Origin: Actinomycetota bacterium
GTDB lineage: Bacteria; Actinomycetota; Acidimicrobiia; Acidimicrobiales; Ilumatobacteraceae
Direction: 5' to 3'
DNA length: 11,997 nucleotides
Assembly: GCA_016870295.1 (NCBI GenBank)
Contig: VGBY01000019.1
Coordinates: 1-11,997, forward strand
Below are positions 1 through 6,833 of the stretch, piece after piece (the first letter of the stretch is position 1; each line of letters starts with the position of its first letter). Both the position numbers and the translations under genes were made by a program. Under the pieces are notes generated by a model that had not been told where the DNA came from, made no database searches, and saw nothing but the letters and a program-made list of their open reading frames with translations.

Positions 1-1508
1 ACAAGGTGCAACAGATGCCGATCGCATTCTTCACGCGCACCCAAACGGGTGCGCTCATCAGTCGCCTGAACAACGACGTCATCGGGGCGCAGAGCGCGGT
101 CACCTCCACCCTCGGCACGGCGGTGAGCAACGCGGTGATTCTGCTCACCACGGTGATTGCGATGATCGCATTGGAGTGGCGTCTCACGGTGCTGGCACTC
201 GTCGTACTGCCGGCATTCGTGATCCCTGCGCGTCGCGTCGGCAAACGCCTGCAGACGATCGCGGCTCGCCAGATGGATCTGAACGCCCAGATGAACACGC
301 AGATGCAGGAACGCTTCAACGTGGCGGGTGCCTTGTTGGTGAAGTTGTTCGGCCGCCACCGTGACGAAATCGATGCGTTCTCTGGTCGCGCAGCCGGCGT
401 GCGCGACTCCGGCATCTTGGCGGCGATGTACGGGCGAATTTTCTTCGTCGCACTCGGGTTGGTTGGCGCACTCGGTGCGGTGGCGGTGTACGGCGTCGGG
501 GCCCAACTAGTGGTGTCGGGCGACATCACCTCGGGCACGCTCGTCGCGCTTGCCGCACTCGTTGCCCGCGTCTACATGCCCTTGACGGCCCTCAGCAATG
601 CGCGCGTCGAACTGCTCACCTCGTTCGTGAGTTTTGACCGCGTCTTTGAAGTGCTCGATGCACCACTGGCCATCTCCGATCGCAACGGCGCTTTCGACCT
701 CACTGCTCCGCGCGGAGCAGTGCAGTTCGATCGCGTGTCGTTTCGCTACCCACCGGCGGCGGAAGTTTCGATTGCCTCGCTCGAGGCACCAGGGGCGCCG
801 AGCGGCGACCCGGACCGCGATGTGTTGCGTGGGGTCTCACTCTCCATCGCGGCGGGCGAGACCGTGGCGGTGGTTGGTGCCTCCGGCGCCGGAAAGTCGA
901 CGCTTGCGTCGTTGGTGCCACGACTGTACGACACAACTAGCGGTGCGGTGCGCATCGATGGTCACGATGTGCGCGATCTGACGAGCGTGTCACTGCGCGC
1001 CGCCGTCGGCGTCGTGTCGCAGGATCCGCATCTCTTCCACGAGAGCATCGAGTCGAATCTGCGTTACGCCAAACCGGGTGCGAGTGACGCCGAGTTGGTG
1101 CAGGCCTGTCAACGGGCACGTATCCACGACACGATTGCCACCCTCCCCGACGGATACCGCACGGTCGTCGGCGAACGCGGCTACCGACTGTCAGGTGGCG
1201 AGAAGCAGCGACTCGCGATTGCGCGACTGTTGCTGAAGAACCCCGTTGTGATGATTCTCGACGAGGCGACCAGTCATCTCGACAACGAGAACGAGGCCCT
1301 CGTGCAGGCAGCGCTCGACGACGCCCTGCAAGGTCGCACCGCGATCATCATCGCGCACCGACTGTCGACCATCGCTCAAGCCGATCGCATCGTCGTGCTC
1401 GATGATGGTCGCATCGTCGAACACGGCACCCACGACGAACTTCTGGCGAGCGACGGCGTGTACGCACGTCAGGTGCGCGCCGGCGGGCTGTTCGCGGCAA
1501 CGAACTGA
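1..1508 (+). CDS. ABC exporter, fused membrane and ATP-binding domains (5' partial)
   Basis: ATP-driven exporter half-transporter of the ABCB/MsbA type, acting in the cytoplasmic membrane as a dimer; the substrate cannot be told. The frame is open to the left edge, so the true start and roughly the first 100 residues (first membrane helices) are missing against a usual length near 600. Counting from the GTG codon at position 6, hydrophobic membrane segments lie near residues 35-75 and 143-190. The ATPase domain follows: A-loop Tyr 248, Walker A GASGAGKST 291-299, Q-loop in VSQDPHLF, signature LSGGEKQ 395-401, Walker B ending at Asp 419 with catalytic Glu 420, and switch His 451. All catalytic residues are present, so the ATPase should work. 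About 20 extra Pro/Gly/Ala-rich residues sit between the A-loop and the next strand. It ends 3 bp from the convergent neighbour. Family is certain; substrate is not. Confidence 0.95.
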   Translation, partial: KVQQMPIAFFTRTQTGALISRLNNDVIGAQSAVTSTLGTAVSNAVILLTTVIAMIALEWRLTVLALVVLPAFVIPARRVGKRLQTIAARQMDLNAQMNTQMQERFNVAGALLVKLFGRHRDEIDAFSGRAAGVRDSGILAAMYGRIFFVALGLVGALGAVAVYGVGAQLVVSGDITSGTLVALAALVARVYMPLTALSNARVELLTSFVSFDRVFEVLDAPLAISDRNGAFDLTAPRGAVQFDRVSFRYPPAAEVSIASLEAPGAPSGDPDRDVLRGVSLSIAAGETVAVVGASGAGKSTLASLVPRLYDTTSGAVRIDGHDVRDLTSVSLRAAVGVVSQDPHLFHESIESNLRYAKPGASDAELVQACQRARIHDTIATLPDGYRTVVGERGYRLSGGEKQRLAIARLLLKNPVVMILDEATSHLDNENEALVQAALDDALQGRTAIIIAHRLSTIAQADRIVVLDDGRIVEHGTHDELLASDGVYARQVRAGGLFAATN

Positions 1509-1511
1509 GAG

Positions 1512-2198
1512 TCAGCGCAACGCGGCCGTGAACCGCTCGAGAGCGAGTGGCGCCAGGCTTGCGAGTGCAGCCCCGACACCCGTTGCATCCGCCAGCGAGG
1601 GCGGCACGGGGTCGCGCATCAACCGCTCGTGTAGCGCCACATCAATGGCGCTGAACACCGTGCACTGAAACCGCGCGGCGTCCTTGGTGCGGCGTTGCGA
1701 AATGCCGACCACCTTGCGCCCGGCACCCCTACCGCGCCCGACACCCCCACCGCGACCCTCAGCGCCACTCCCACCGCCACGACGCACCACTTCACCCGGC
1801 CCCACCGAGGCAAAGCACACCGCACGCTCGGGGGCACTCGCCTGCAGTTTGTCGCGGTGCACCGCCCACTCGGCGCTGTCGTCGACCACTCGCAACACCT
1901 CGCACCAGGCGTCGCCCAGCCACCATGTTGCGCGCTCGACATCGTCGCTCCACAGTTGGTGCCCGCGCGGCACCGTCACGTCAATCCACACATGATCGCC
2001 AGGCTGCAGAATGACGACTCCACCGCCGCTGCGTCGTCGCACTACCGCAAAGCCGAGTTCGGCCGCCCGATCACCGCGCACGGCATCGAGCGATTGCGTG
2101 CTACCGAGCACCACCGCAGGGCGGTCGATTTTGAGCAGTTCAACGCTTGCGACCGGCACGATCGGTCGGTCGTGCAACGCCCCCGCGTCGCCCTTCAC
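1512..2198 (-). CDS. Lipoate/octanoate protein ligase-like protein (BPL/LplA/LipB fold)
   Basis: Likely transfers or activates lipoate or octanoate for 2-oxoacid dehydrogenase or glycine-cleavage proteins in the cytoplasm. The family signatures are visible: RRSGGG at residues 55-60 and GRKVVGISQRR at 160-170, whose Lys 162 matches the active-site lysine of LplA-type enzymes. I choose the GTG at 2198 because it overlaps the TGA of the HNH gene in a GTGA junction; this gives 228 aa. The longer in-frame start at 2261 would run 66 nt into that gene. No strong ribosome site is seen, so translation is probably coupled to the HNH gene. Odd feature: a Gly/Arg-rich insertion of about 20 residues (about 138-160), coded by an imperfect 18-bp tandem repeat, lies just before the lysine motif. 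It is the last gene of the minus-strand run. Whether it acts as ligase or as octanoyltransferase is open. Confidence 0.8.
   Translation of the reverse strand: MKGDAGALHDRPIVPVASVELLKIDRPAVVLGSTQSLDAVRGDRAAELGFAVVRRRSGGGVVILQPGDHVWIDVTVPRGHQLWSDDVERATWWLGDAWCEVLRVVDDSAEWAVHRDKLQASAPERAVCFASVGPGEVVRRGGGSGAEGRGGGVGRGRGAGRKVVGISQRRTKDAARFQCTVFSAIDVALHERLMRDPVPPSLADATGVGAALASLAPLALERFTAALR
1716..1775. repeat. Imperfect 18-bp tandem repeat inside the lipoate-ligase-like gene
   Basis: Two adjacent 18-bp units, 1716-1733 and 1734-1751, differ at only two positions. A more degenerate, C-rich third stretch continues to about 1775. The unit length is a multiple of three, so the reading frame is kept; on the minus strand the two clear units encode the hexapeptides GGGVGR and GRGAGR. 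Repeat slippage is the simplest explanation for the Gly/Arg insertion in the protein. Confidence 0.75.
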
Positions 2199-2692
2199 GA
2201 GGCGATCGACAGGTACTGCTTCCACGCGTCGGGCACCCGACCCACCGCAACGGTGATCCACGCTTGGTCACGCGGCGAGTGCGGCACCTTCGCCAGGATC
2301 ATCCCGGCTTCTTTGGGTGTGCGATCGCGTTTGGTGAGGTTGCAGGTTCGGCATGCGGCGGCGACGTTTTCCCAGATGTGCTCGCCACCTCGCGATCGCG
2401 GCACCACGTGGTCGATGGAGTCGGCGGGCCGCCCGCAATATTGGCACTTGTAACCATCGCGGGCGAACACCGCCCGACGCGACAGCGCTGTGCGCCTGCG
2501 GAACGGTGCACGCACCAGATAATTGAGTCGAATCACCAGTGGCGCACGCATCACCAACGTGGCGGCGTGAATCTCGGTGCCGTCGTCCTCGACGATTTCT
2601 GCCTTATCGGCCAGCACCAAGCAAATGGCGCGCCGCGCCGAGACCACGCTCAGCGGCTCGAACGTCGCATTGAGGACGAGCGCGCTGCGCAT
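2195..2692 (-). CDS. HNH endonuclease
   Basis: Small zinc-binding HNH nuclease of the kind found singly in most actinobacterial chromosomes; the cellular role of this group is not settled. The N-terminal 60 residues (MRSALVLNATFEPLSVVS) match the typical leader domain of the family. The nuclease core is complete: zinc pairs Cys83-x2-Cys86 and Cys114-x2-Cys117, Asp94-His95 in the first strand (SIDHVVPRSRGG), and Asn109 and Asn118 in the helix. Length 165 aa is normal. The ATG at 2692 lies 4 nt after the stop of the 101-aa gene, and its TGA overlaps the GTG of the next gene. No homing or intein context is seen, so this is a free-standing protein and not part of a selfish element. The active site looks intact. 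Confidence 0.93.
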   Translation of the reverse strand: MRSALVLNATFEPLSVVSARRAICLVLADKAEIVEDDGTEIHAATLVMRAPLVIRLNYLVRAPFRRRTALSRRAVFARDGYKCQYCGRPADSIDHVVPRSRGGEHIWENVAAACRTCNLTKRDRTPKEAGMILAKVPHSPRDQAWITVAVGRVPDAWKQYLSIAS

Positions 2693-2696
2693 GTCG

Positions 2697-3002
2697 CTAC
2701 GCCCTTGCTCTTCGTCTACGGAGGTCGCGTTGGTACGAACGACACCACGCCAAGTAGGTCACCAAGTCGCGCGGTTCGGTGGAATGCACGGAATCACCGT
2801 ACTGGGTCTCCAGTCGAAAGCGCAGGTAACGCGCGTCCGGCCTCGGCAAGAACGGGGCGGTGCGCCACCAACCATTCGGCGCAAGACGAAACATCTGTCG
2901 CACCGCGGTGAACCACAACGAAGGATGACGCAGCACGGCGAACACCGCCGACGCACCGAGTTGTGGGCGCCCACTCTGTGTCACTTCACTCGTACTGTTC
3001 AT
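2697..3002 (-). CDS. Conserved-looking protein of unknown function, 101 aa
   Basis: I do not recognise a named family. The ATG at 3002 is chosen because it lies 8 nt after the acyl-CoA dehydrogenase stop; the longer in-frame reading from 3131 overlaps that gene by 121 nt. The protein has no signal peptide and no convincing membrane helix. It is rich in aromatic and Arg residues, with notable segments LRHPSLWFTAVRQMFRLAP (24-42), GWWRTAPFLPRPDARYLRFR (44-63), and DLVTYLAWCRSYQ (79-91), and a basic tail RRRRARA. This composition looks like a real folded cytoplasmic protein and not a chance frame. The gene is tightly enclosed (8 and 4 nt) between the acyl-CoA dehydrogenase and HNH genes, so it is almost surely co-transcribed with them. 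Confidence 0.8.
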   Translation of the reverse strand: MNSTSEVTQSGRPQLGASAVFAVLRHPSLWFTAVRQMFRLAPNGWWRTAPFLPRPDARYLRFRLETQYGDSVHSTEPRDLVTYLAWCRSYQRDLRRRRARA

Positions 3003-3010
3003 CGCGCAGC

Positions 3011-4231
3011 TCAGCTCGGTTTGGGTTCCTTTGGCAGCCCGAGCACCATCTCGCCGATGATGTTGCGCTGAATCTGCGACGATCCGGCATAGATCGTGCC
3101 GGCGCGCGCATTGAGGAAGGTCATCGCCCAACTCATGGTCGAGTTCGGGGCACCTGCATCATCCGTCTGGAACGAGGTACTCGGTTTACGGCCGACGGGA
3201 ATCATCGCTGCCATCCCGAGGATGTCGAGCGCCAACTCAGTCGACTTCTTGTGGTACTCGCTCCAATACAACTTGCTAATCGCACCGTCCGGGCCCGGGT
3301 GATGCCCGGCCAAGAACTTCGTCAACGTGCGACGGCCGAGATACTTCATCACCTGCACCTTCGAATAGCACCACGCGAGACGCTGACGGATGCGCGGGTC
3401 ATCGGTCACGCCGTGCTCTTTGGCGAGCTCAACCAGGCGATCGAACTCCGCCTCGTAGCGAATCGGCCCGGTCGCGGCAGCTTCACCGCGCTCGAAGCCG
3501 AGCAGGGCCATCGCCACGGCCCAACCGTTGTTCACACCACCGACGACGTTTTCCTTCGGAACGCGCACATCGGTGTAGAACACTTCGTTGAACTCGCTCT
3601 CGCCAGAGATCATCTTGATCGGACGAACTTCAATGCCCGGCTGGCGCATGTCGACGAGCATGAACGAGATGCCCTTGTGCTTGGGTTTGTCGGGGTCGGT
3701 ACGCGCCAACGTGAAGATGTGGTCGGCGAGATGGCCGGCAGAGGTCCAGATCTTCTGGCCGTTCAACACCCACTCGTCGCCGTCGAGCACTGCCTTGAGA
3801 CCGAGGTTGGAGAGGTCGCTGCCCGCGTTCGGCTCGCTGTAGCCCTGGCACCAAATGTCGTCGCCCGAGATGATGCGCGGGAGGTAGTGACGCTTCTGTT
3901 CTTCGCTGCCAAAGAGCAGCAGCGTGTTGCCGAGCATCTGGATGCCAAAGACATCGTTCATCGCACCGGTTGGCACGCCGGCCCGCAGGAATTCCTCCGC
4001 GACGATCACCTGTTCGAGTGCGGAGAGGCCGCCACCGCCGTATTCCACCGGCCAGCCAGGGGCGAGGTAGCCCGACTGTGCGAGCGTGACTCGCCACTCT
4101 GTGATGAACCGTTCGAGTTCTTTGCCGTCGAGCGCACCGATGCCCTTCCAGTTGGCGGGCAGTTTCTCGGCGAGAAATGCCTGCACCTTCTCGCGGTAGG
4201 CCTCAGCTTCGGCGGTGTAGGTCGGACGCAT
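3011..4231 (-). CDS. Acyl-CoA dehydrogenase (FadE-type)
   Basis: FAD enzyme that oxidises an acyl-CoA to the 2,3-enoyl-CoA in fatty acid, sterol side chain or related catabolism. At 406 aa it has the full three-domain family length. The FAD/substrate segment is at 128-140 (CQGYSEPNAGSDL), followed by KIWTSAG at 160-166 and the C-terminal signature TIYAGSSQIQRNIIGE at 379-394. In medium-chain enzymes the catalytic Glu sits in YEGT; here the matching residue is Ala 382. Glu 247 in GFERGE is a candidate base, as in isovaleryl/long-chain enzymes, where the base comes from the other position. The actual substrate cannot be read from sequence. The start ATG is 15 nt after the ROK kinase stop, with no clear ribosome site. 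The gene sits in the middle of the co-directional run. Confidence 0.95.
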   Translation of the reverse strand: MRPTYTAEAEAYREKVQAFLAEKLPANWKGIGALDGKELERFITEWRVTLAQSGYLAPGWPVEYGGGGLSALEQVIVAEEFLRAGVPTGAMNDVFGIQMLGNTLLLFGSEEQKRHYLPRIISGDDIWCQGYSEPNAGSDLSNLGLKAVLDGDEWVLNGQKIWTSAGHLADHIFTLARTDPDKPKHKGISFMLVDMRQPGIEVRPIKMISGESEFNEVFYTDVRVPKENVVGGVNNGWAVAMALLGFERGEAAATGPIRYEAEFDRLVELAKEHGVTDDPRIRQRLAWCYSKVQVMKYLGRRTLTKFLAGHHPGPDGAISKLYWSEYHKKSTELALDILGMAAMIPVGRKPSTSFQTDDAGAPNSTMSWAMTFLNARAGTIYAGSSQIQRNIIGEMVLGLPKEPKPS

Positions 4232-4246
4232 GATGAAGACGCTAGT

Positions 4247-5110
4247 TCAGGTGCTGTGTCGTCGTGCTACCGCCGCAGCCCCGACCAGCGGTGCGTCGGC
4301 ACCGAGCCCCGTCGGGCGCACCTGCACACCGCGCGCAAACTTGATGCGGGTATACCGGTCGACTTCCGCCTGCGCTGCCTCATAGAACGGCGCACCGAAG
4401 CCGAGTGCCACCGACCCACCGATCACCGCAAGCCGCAGGTCGAGCAATGTCGCCACCGACGCAACGGCCCGGCCGACATACGTGCCGGTCTGGCGGATGA
4501 CCTGCGGTGTGGCCTCGGCGGCGGGGCGCCCGGTCATCGCCGCAATCGCGGTGCCAGAGGCGACCGCCTCAAGGCAACCGCGCGCGCCACACTTGCATTG
4601 TCGACCGTTGGGCACCACGTTCACATGACCGATGTGTCCGGCGTTGCCGGTGTCGCCGTCGAGCAAGTCTCCGTCGCAGATGATTCCCCCACCGACCCCC
4701 GTCGACACGACCATGCCGATCACATCGCGGTGACCGACCGCCGCCCCGCACCATGTTTCCCCCAGCACGATGGCCTTTGCGTCGTTGTCGACGAAGGTCG
4801 GCAAACCGGTCAACGTGGCCAGCGATGAACGCAGTGGGAAGTCGTTCCACTCCGTGATGTGCAGATTCGAGACCTTGTCGCCCGCGTGCGACATCGGCCC
4901 CCCGCAACCCACACCGCAGGCGATGAGTTCGACCCCGCCCGTCGCCGATTGCACGCTGCGCACGAGACGCGCGAGCGCATCCCACACGTTGGCTGATGGT
5001 GTCTCACAGCGATCCTGCGCGATGACGCGACCATCCAATGCGACGAGCCCCGCCAGCATCTTGGTGCCGCCGATGTCGACGGCGAGGTACGCCCGAGTTA
5101 TTGCTGGCAA
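4247..5110 (-). CDS. ROK-family sugar kinase (glucokinase-like)
   Basis: Phosphorylates a hexose, most likely glucose, with ATP in the cytoplasm. ROK features in order: phosphate loop DIGGTK 12-17; N109-D110, with D110 the expected catalytic base; STGVGGG 136-142; GHIGH 158-162; and the zinc motif with C172, C174 and C179 (CKCGARGCLE). There is no N-terminal DNA-binding domain, so it is a kinase and not a NagC/Mlc repressor. In many ROK kinases the motif reads GEIGH, with the Glu touching the sugar; here it is His 159, which may shift sugar preference. The start is a TTG at 5110 with GCGAG a few bases upstream, 9 nt after the DUF3040 stop; no better in-frame ATG exists before DIGGTK. At 287 aa it is slightly short but complete. 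It could also be a fructo-, allo- or N-acetylmannosamine kinase. Confidence 0.9.
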   Translation of the reverse strand: MPAITRAYLAVDIGGTKMLAGLVALDGRVIAQDRCETPSANVWDALARLVRSVQSATGGVELIACGVGCGGPMSHAGDKVSNLHITEWNDFPLRSSLATLTGLPTFVDNDAKAIVLGETWCGAAVGHRDVIGMVVSTGVGGGIICDGDLLDGDTGNAGHIGHVNVVPNGRQCKCGARGCLEAVASGTAIAAMTGRPAAEATPQVIRQTGTYVGRAVASVATLLDLRLAVIGGSVALGFGAPFYEAAQAEVDRYTRIKFARGVQVRPTGLGADAPLVGAAAVARRHST

Positions 5111-5119
5111 CCCATCTCG

Positions 5120-5473
5120 CTATTGTTCGCGGCCCATCTTGTCGCGCAACTGCTTGGCCTGGTCGCGCGTGGTGCGCAACATCGTGCTGAGGTCGCGCAC
5201 GCCGACCTTGCCCATCGTGCGCAATTCGCGCTCGATGACCAGCACGCACACCAACATGAGGGCAAAGCCGGCGAAACCAGCCGCGAAGTGAATTTGCAGC
5301 CCGACGAACACCAGCGCCAGCGACGCCACTGCCCCGAGTGCCGCCCAACGCACCTTCTTGACGGCCGGTCGGTAGAGACCCGATGGTGAGACAGCCTGCA
5401 CGAACCGCTCGTCGCTCTCGAGTTGTGCCTCGATTTCGCGCAGCTTCTGCACTTCGTCTTCAGACAGCGGCAC
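5120..5473 (-). CDS. DUF3040 family small membrane protein
   Basis: Actinobacterial membrane protein of unknown function. The N-terminus MPLSEDEVQKLREIEAQL matches the DUF3040 opening (MPLSE followed by an amphipathic helix). Two membrane helices follow at about 43-60 and 63-81, with both ends facing the cytoplasm if the helices form a hairpin, and a charged C-terminal helix closes the protein at about 92-117. I choose the GTG at 5473 (117 aa) over the in-frame GTG at 5479, because AAAGG at 5482-5486 then lies 8 nt away and the protein begins exactly as the family does. In many actinobacteria this gene lies between dinB and mraZ/the cell division cluster; here dinB is adjacent but a sugar kinase follows instead. 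Confidence 0.85.
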   Translation of the reverse strand: MPLSEDEVQKLREIEAQLESDERFVQAVSPSGLYRPAVKKVRWAALGAVASLALVFVGLQIHFAAGFAGFALMLVCVLVIERELRTMGKVGVRDLSTMLRTTRDQAKQLRDKMGREQ

Positions 5474-5480
5474 GGCCACG

Positions 5481-5495
5481 ACCTTTACGGAAGGT
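5481..5495 (-). promoter_or_regulatory. Hairpin covering the DUF3040 ribosome binding site
   Basis: On the minus strand, ACCTT (5495-5491) can pair with AAGGT (5485-5481) across a 5-nt loop. The 3' arm contains most of the AAAGG ribosome site for the GTG at 5473, so folding would hide it. The stem is only 5 bp, so it may be chance or only a weak effect. Confidence 0.35.
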
Positions 5496-5517
5496 TCTCA
5501 TTCACTGCGAGCGTAGT

Positions 5518-5550
5518 AGGGGGATGTCGCCCGTCGCACCCCCTGTGCGA
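5518..5550 (-). promoter_or_regulatory. Two mutually exclusive hairpins after polymerase IV
   Basis: A perfect 6-bp inverted repeat (TCGCAC 5534-5539 / GTGCGA 5545-5550, 5-nt loop) starts 3 nt past the polymerase IV stop. A second pairing, AGGGGG with CCCCCT (5518-5523 / 5539-5544), uses bases of the first one, so only one can form at a time. No U-tract follows, so a classical intrinsic terminator is not supported. It may be a weak terminator, an RNA processing or attenuation site, or chance in GC-rich DNA. Confidence 0.35.
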
Positions 5551-5553
5551 ATG

Positions 5554-6801
5554 TCACTCGCGGCGTGGCCCCCACGGCGTGCTCTGGGTCTCGTCACCGC
5601 CACCCGAGGTGATGGCGTCGTCGCCGAATTTTTCACGTATTCGATCGACTGCCCGCGACGCCTCGCGCCACTCCGCATCGGTGCGGGTTGACGGATCGTC
5701 AAACTCGGCAAAGAGACTGAGTTGCGGGTCAAGTTCGGCGAAGTTGCGCGCGCTCACGCCGGCCAACCGCACTCCCGCAGCAACATCCACTTCCGGTAGC
5801 AGCTGATCAATCACCGTCATGATCGCTTGTGCAGTATCGACGGGTATGTCGAGGGTCTTGGCGCGGGTGATGTTGCTGAAGTCGCCGTAGCGAATCTTCA
5901 GGGTGATCGTGCGCGCCGTGAGACCCTGCTCCCGACAGCGGCGAGCAACGTTGTCGGCCATGCGCAGGAGGTTGCGGCGCACATCGCGGGCATCGGTGAG
6001 GTCTTCCCCGAAGGTCTCCTCACTGCCGACCGACTTCGCCTCGCGATCGGGCTCGACGACCCGATCATCGATGGCATGACTGAGGTCGTACAGGTGTTGT
6101 GCGTGTCCTTCGCCGAGCGCGAGTCGCAGAGTGCGCAGGTCGCACTCGGCGAGGTCGCCGACGGTCTGCAACCCGATGCGATGCAGTTTCTCCAGCGTGA
6201 CCGACCCGACGCCCCACAACATGCCGACTTCGAGCGGATGCAGGAACGCAATCTCGTTCCCTGCCGTCACCTCGAAGATTCCCGGACCAGGGTCGATGCC
6301 GTCGCGCGACGCCCGCGGCTTGGCGAACTCCGTCGCCAGTTTGGCGATGAACTTTGAGGTTGCAATGCCCACGCTGCAGGGCAGACCAACGCGGCTACGC
6401 ACTGCCTCGCGCACGTGTCGGGCGATGGTTGGTGCATCGCCGAGCACTCGTTGTGCACCGGTGACGTCCAGGAACGCCTCGTCGAGCGACAATCCTTCGA
6501 CGAGCGGTGTGAAGTCGTGGAAGACATTGAAAACCTTCGCACTCACTTCGCCGTAGAAGTCGTGGTCACCGTCGAGAAAGATCGCTTGCGGACACAAACG
6601 GCTCGCTACTGCCGAAGCCATCGCCGAGCGCACGCCGAATTGTCGTGCCTCGTACGACGCAGCCGCAACTACTCCACGCTGCGACGAGCCCCCGACGATG
6701 ACCGGTTGACCGGCGAGCTCGGGCCGGCGCAACACCTCACACGCCACAAAGAAAGCGTTCATGTCGACGTGCAGGATGCGGCGTTGCGGCATCGCCGACA
6801 T
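5554..6801 (-). CDS. dinB: DNA polymerase IV (Y-family translesion polymerase)
   Basis: Error-prone polymerase that copies past damaged bases. From the ATG at 6801 it is 415 aa; a second ATG at 6792 (412 aa) is an equally good start. Palm motifs: HVDMNAFF at 11-18 with metal ligand Asp 13, and SLDEAF at 105-110 with Asp 107 and Glu 108, so the metal site is complete. The usual DMD reads DMN here; the changed residue is not a metal ligand. Further on come the SVGIATSKFIAKLA segment (143-156), the helix-hairpin-helix-like region near 190-220, the little-finger domain (about 255-355) and the clamp-binding motif QLSLF at 360-364, which links it to the replication sliding clamp. The frame stays open upstream to 7599, but that stretch is antisense to the phosphatase and lacks family sequence. 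Its promoter would lie in the 32-bp divergent gap. A spacer with hairpins separates it from DUF3040. Confidence 0.96.
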   Translation of the reverse strand: MSAMPQRRILHVDMNAFFVACEVLRRPELAGQPVIVGGSSQRGVVAAASYEARQFGVRSAMASAVASRLCPQAIFLDGDHDFYGEVSAKVFNVFHDFTPLVEGLSLDEAFLDVTGAQRVLGDAPTIARHVREAVRSRVGLPCSVGIATSKFIAKLATEFAKPRASRDGIDPGPGIFEVTAGNEIAFLHPLEVGMLWGVGSVTLEKLHRIGLQTVGDLAECDLRTLRLALGEGHAQHLYDLSHAIDDRVVEPDREAKSVGSEETFGEDLTDARDVRRNLLRMADNVARRCREQGLTARTITLKIRYGDFSNITRAKTLDIPVDTAQAIMTVIDQLLPEVDVAAGVRLAGVSARNFAELDPQLSLFAEFDDPSTRTDAEWREASRAVDRIREKFGDDAITSGGGDETQSTPWGPRRE

Positions 6802-6833
6802 GCGGGCAACGCTAGTAATACCGTGTTGGGGCG
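6802..6833. promoter_or_regulatory. Divergent promoter gap between dinB and the membrane protein gene
   Basis: Only 32 bp separate the two divergent start codons. The AT-rich core at 6813-6820 reads TAGTAATA on plus and TATTACTA on minus, giving a -10-like hexamer in both directions (TATTAC on minus; TAGTAA or TAATAC on plus). No good -35 is seen on either side. If used, both transcripts would have very short or no leaders. Inference only. Confidence 0.35.

Noticed and set aside
2199..2261. Longer start for the lipoate-ligase-like gene
   Set aside because: It would overlap the HNH gene by 67 bases; the GTGA junction at 2195-2198 is the natural start and family similarity begins after it.
1695..2453. 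252-codon plus-strand open frame rich in Thr, His and Pro
   Set aside because: Antisense to the lipoate-ligase-like and HNH genes; its repetitive Pro/Thr part only reflects the opposite strand of the Gly/Arg repeat.
2195..2692. HNH nuclease as part of a homing element, intein or defence island
   Set aside because: Free-standing protein of normal length in a metabolic gene run, without methylase, helicase, integrase or repeat borders.
2963..4828. 621-codon plus-strand open frame opposite the acyl-CoA dehydrogenase and kinase genes
   Set aside because: Composition is Arg/His-rich with no domain or motif, and it runs fully antisense to two clear enzyme genes; typical shadow frame of GC-rich codon usage.
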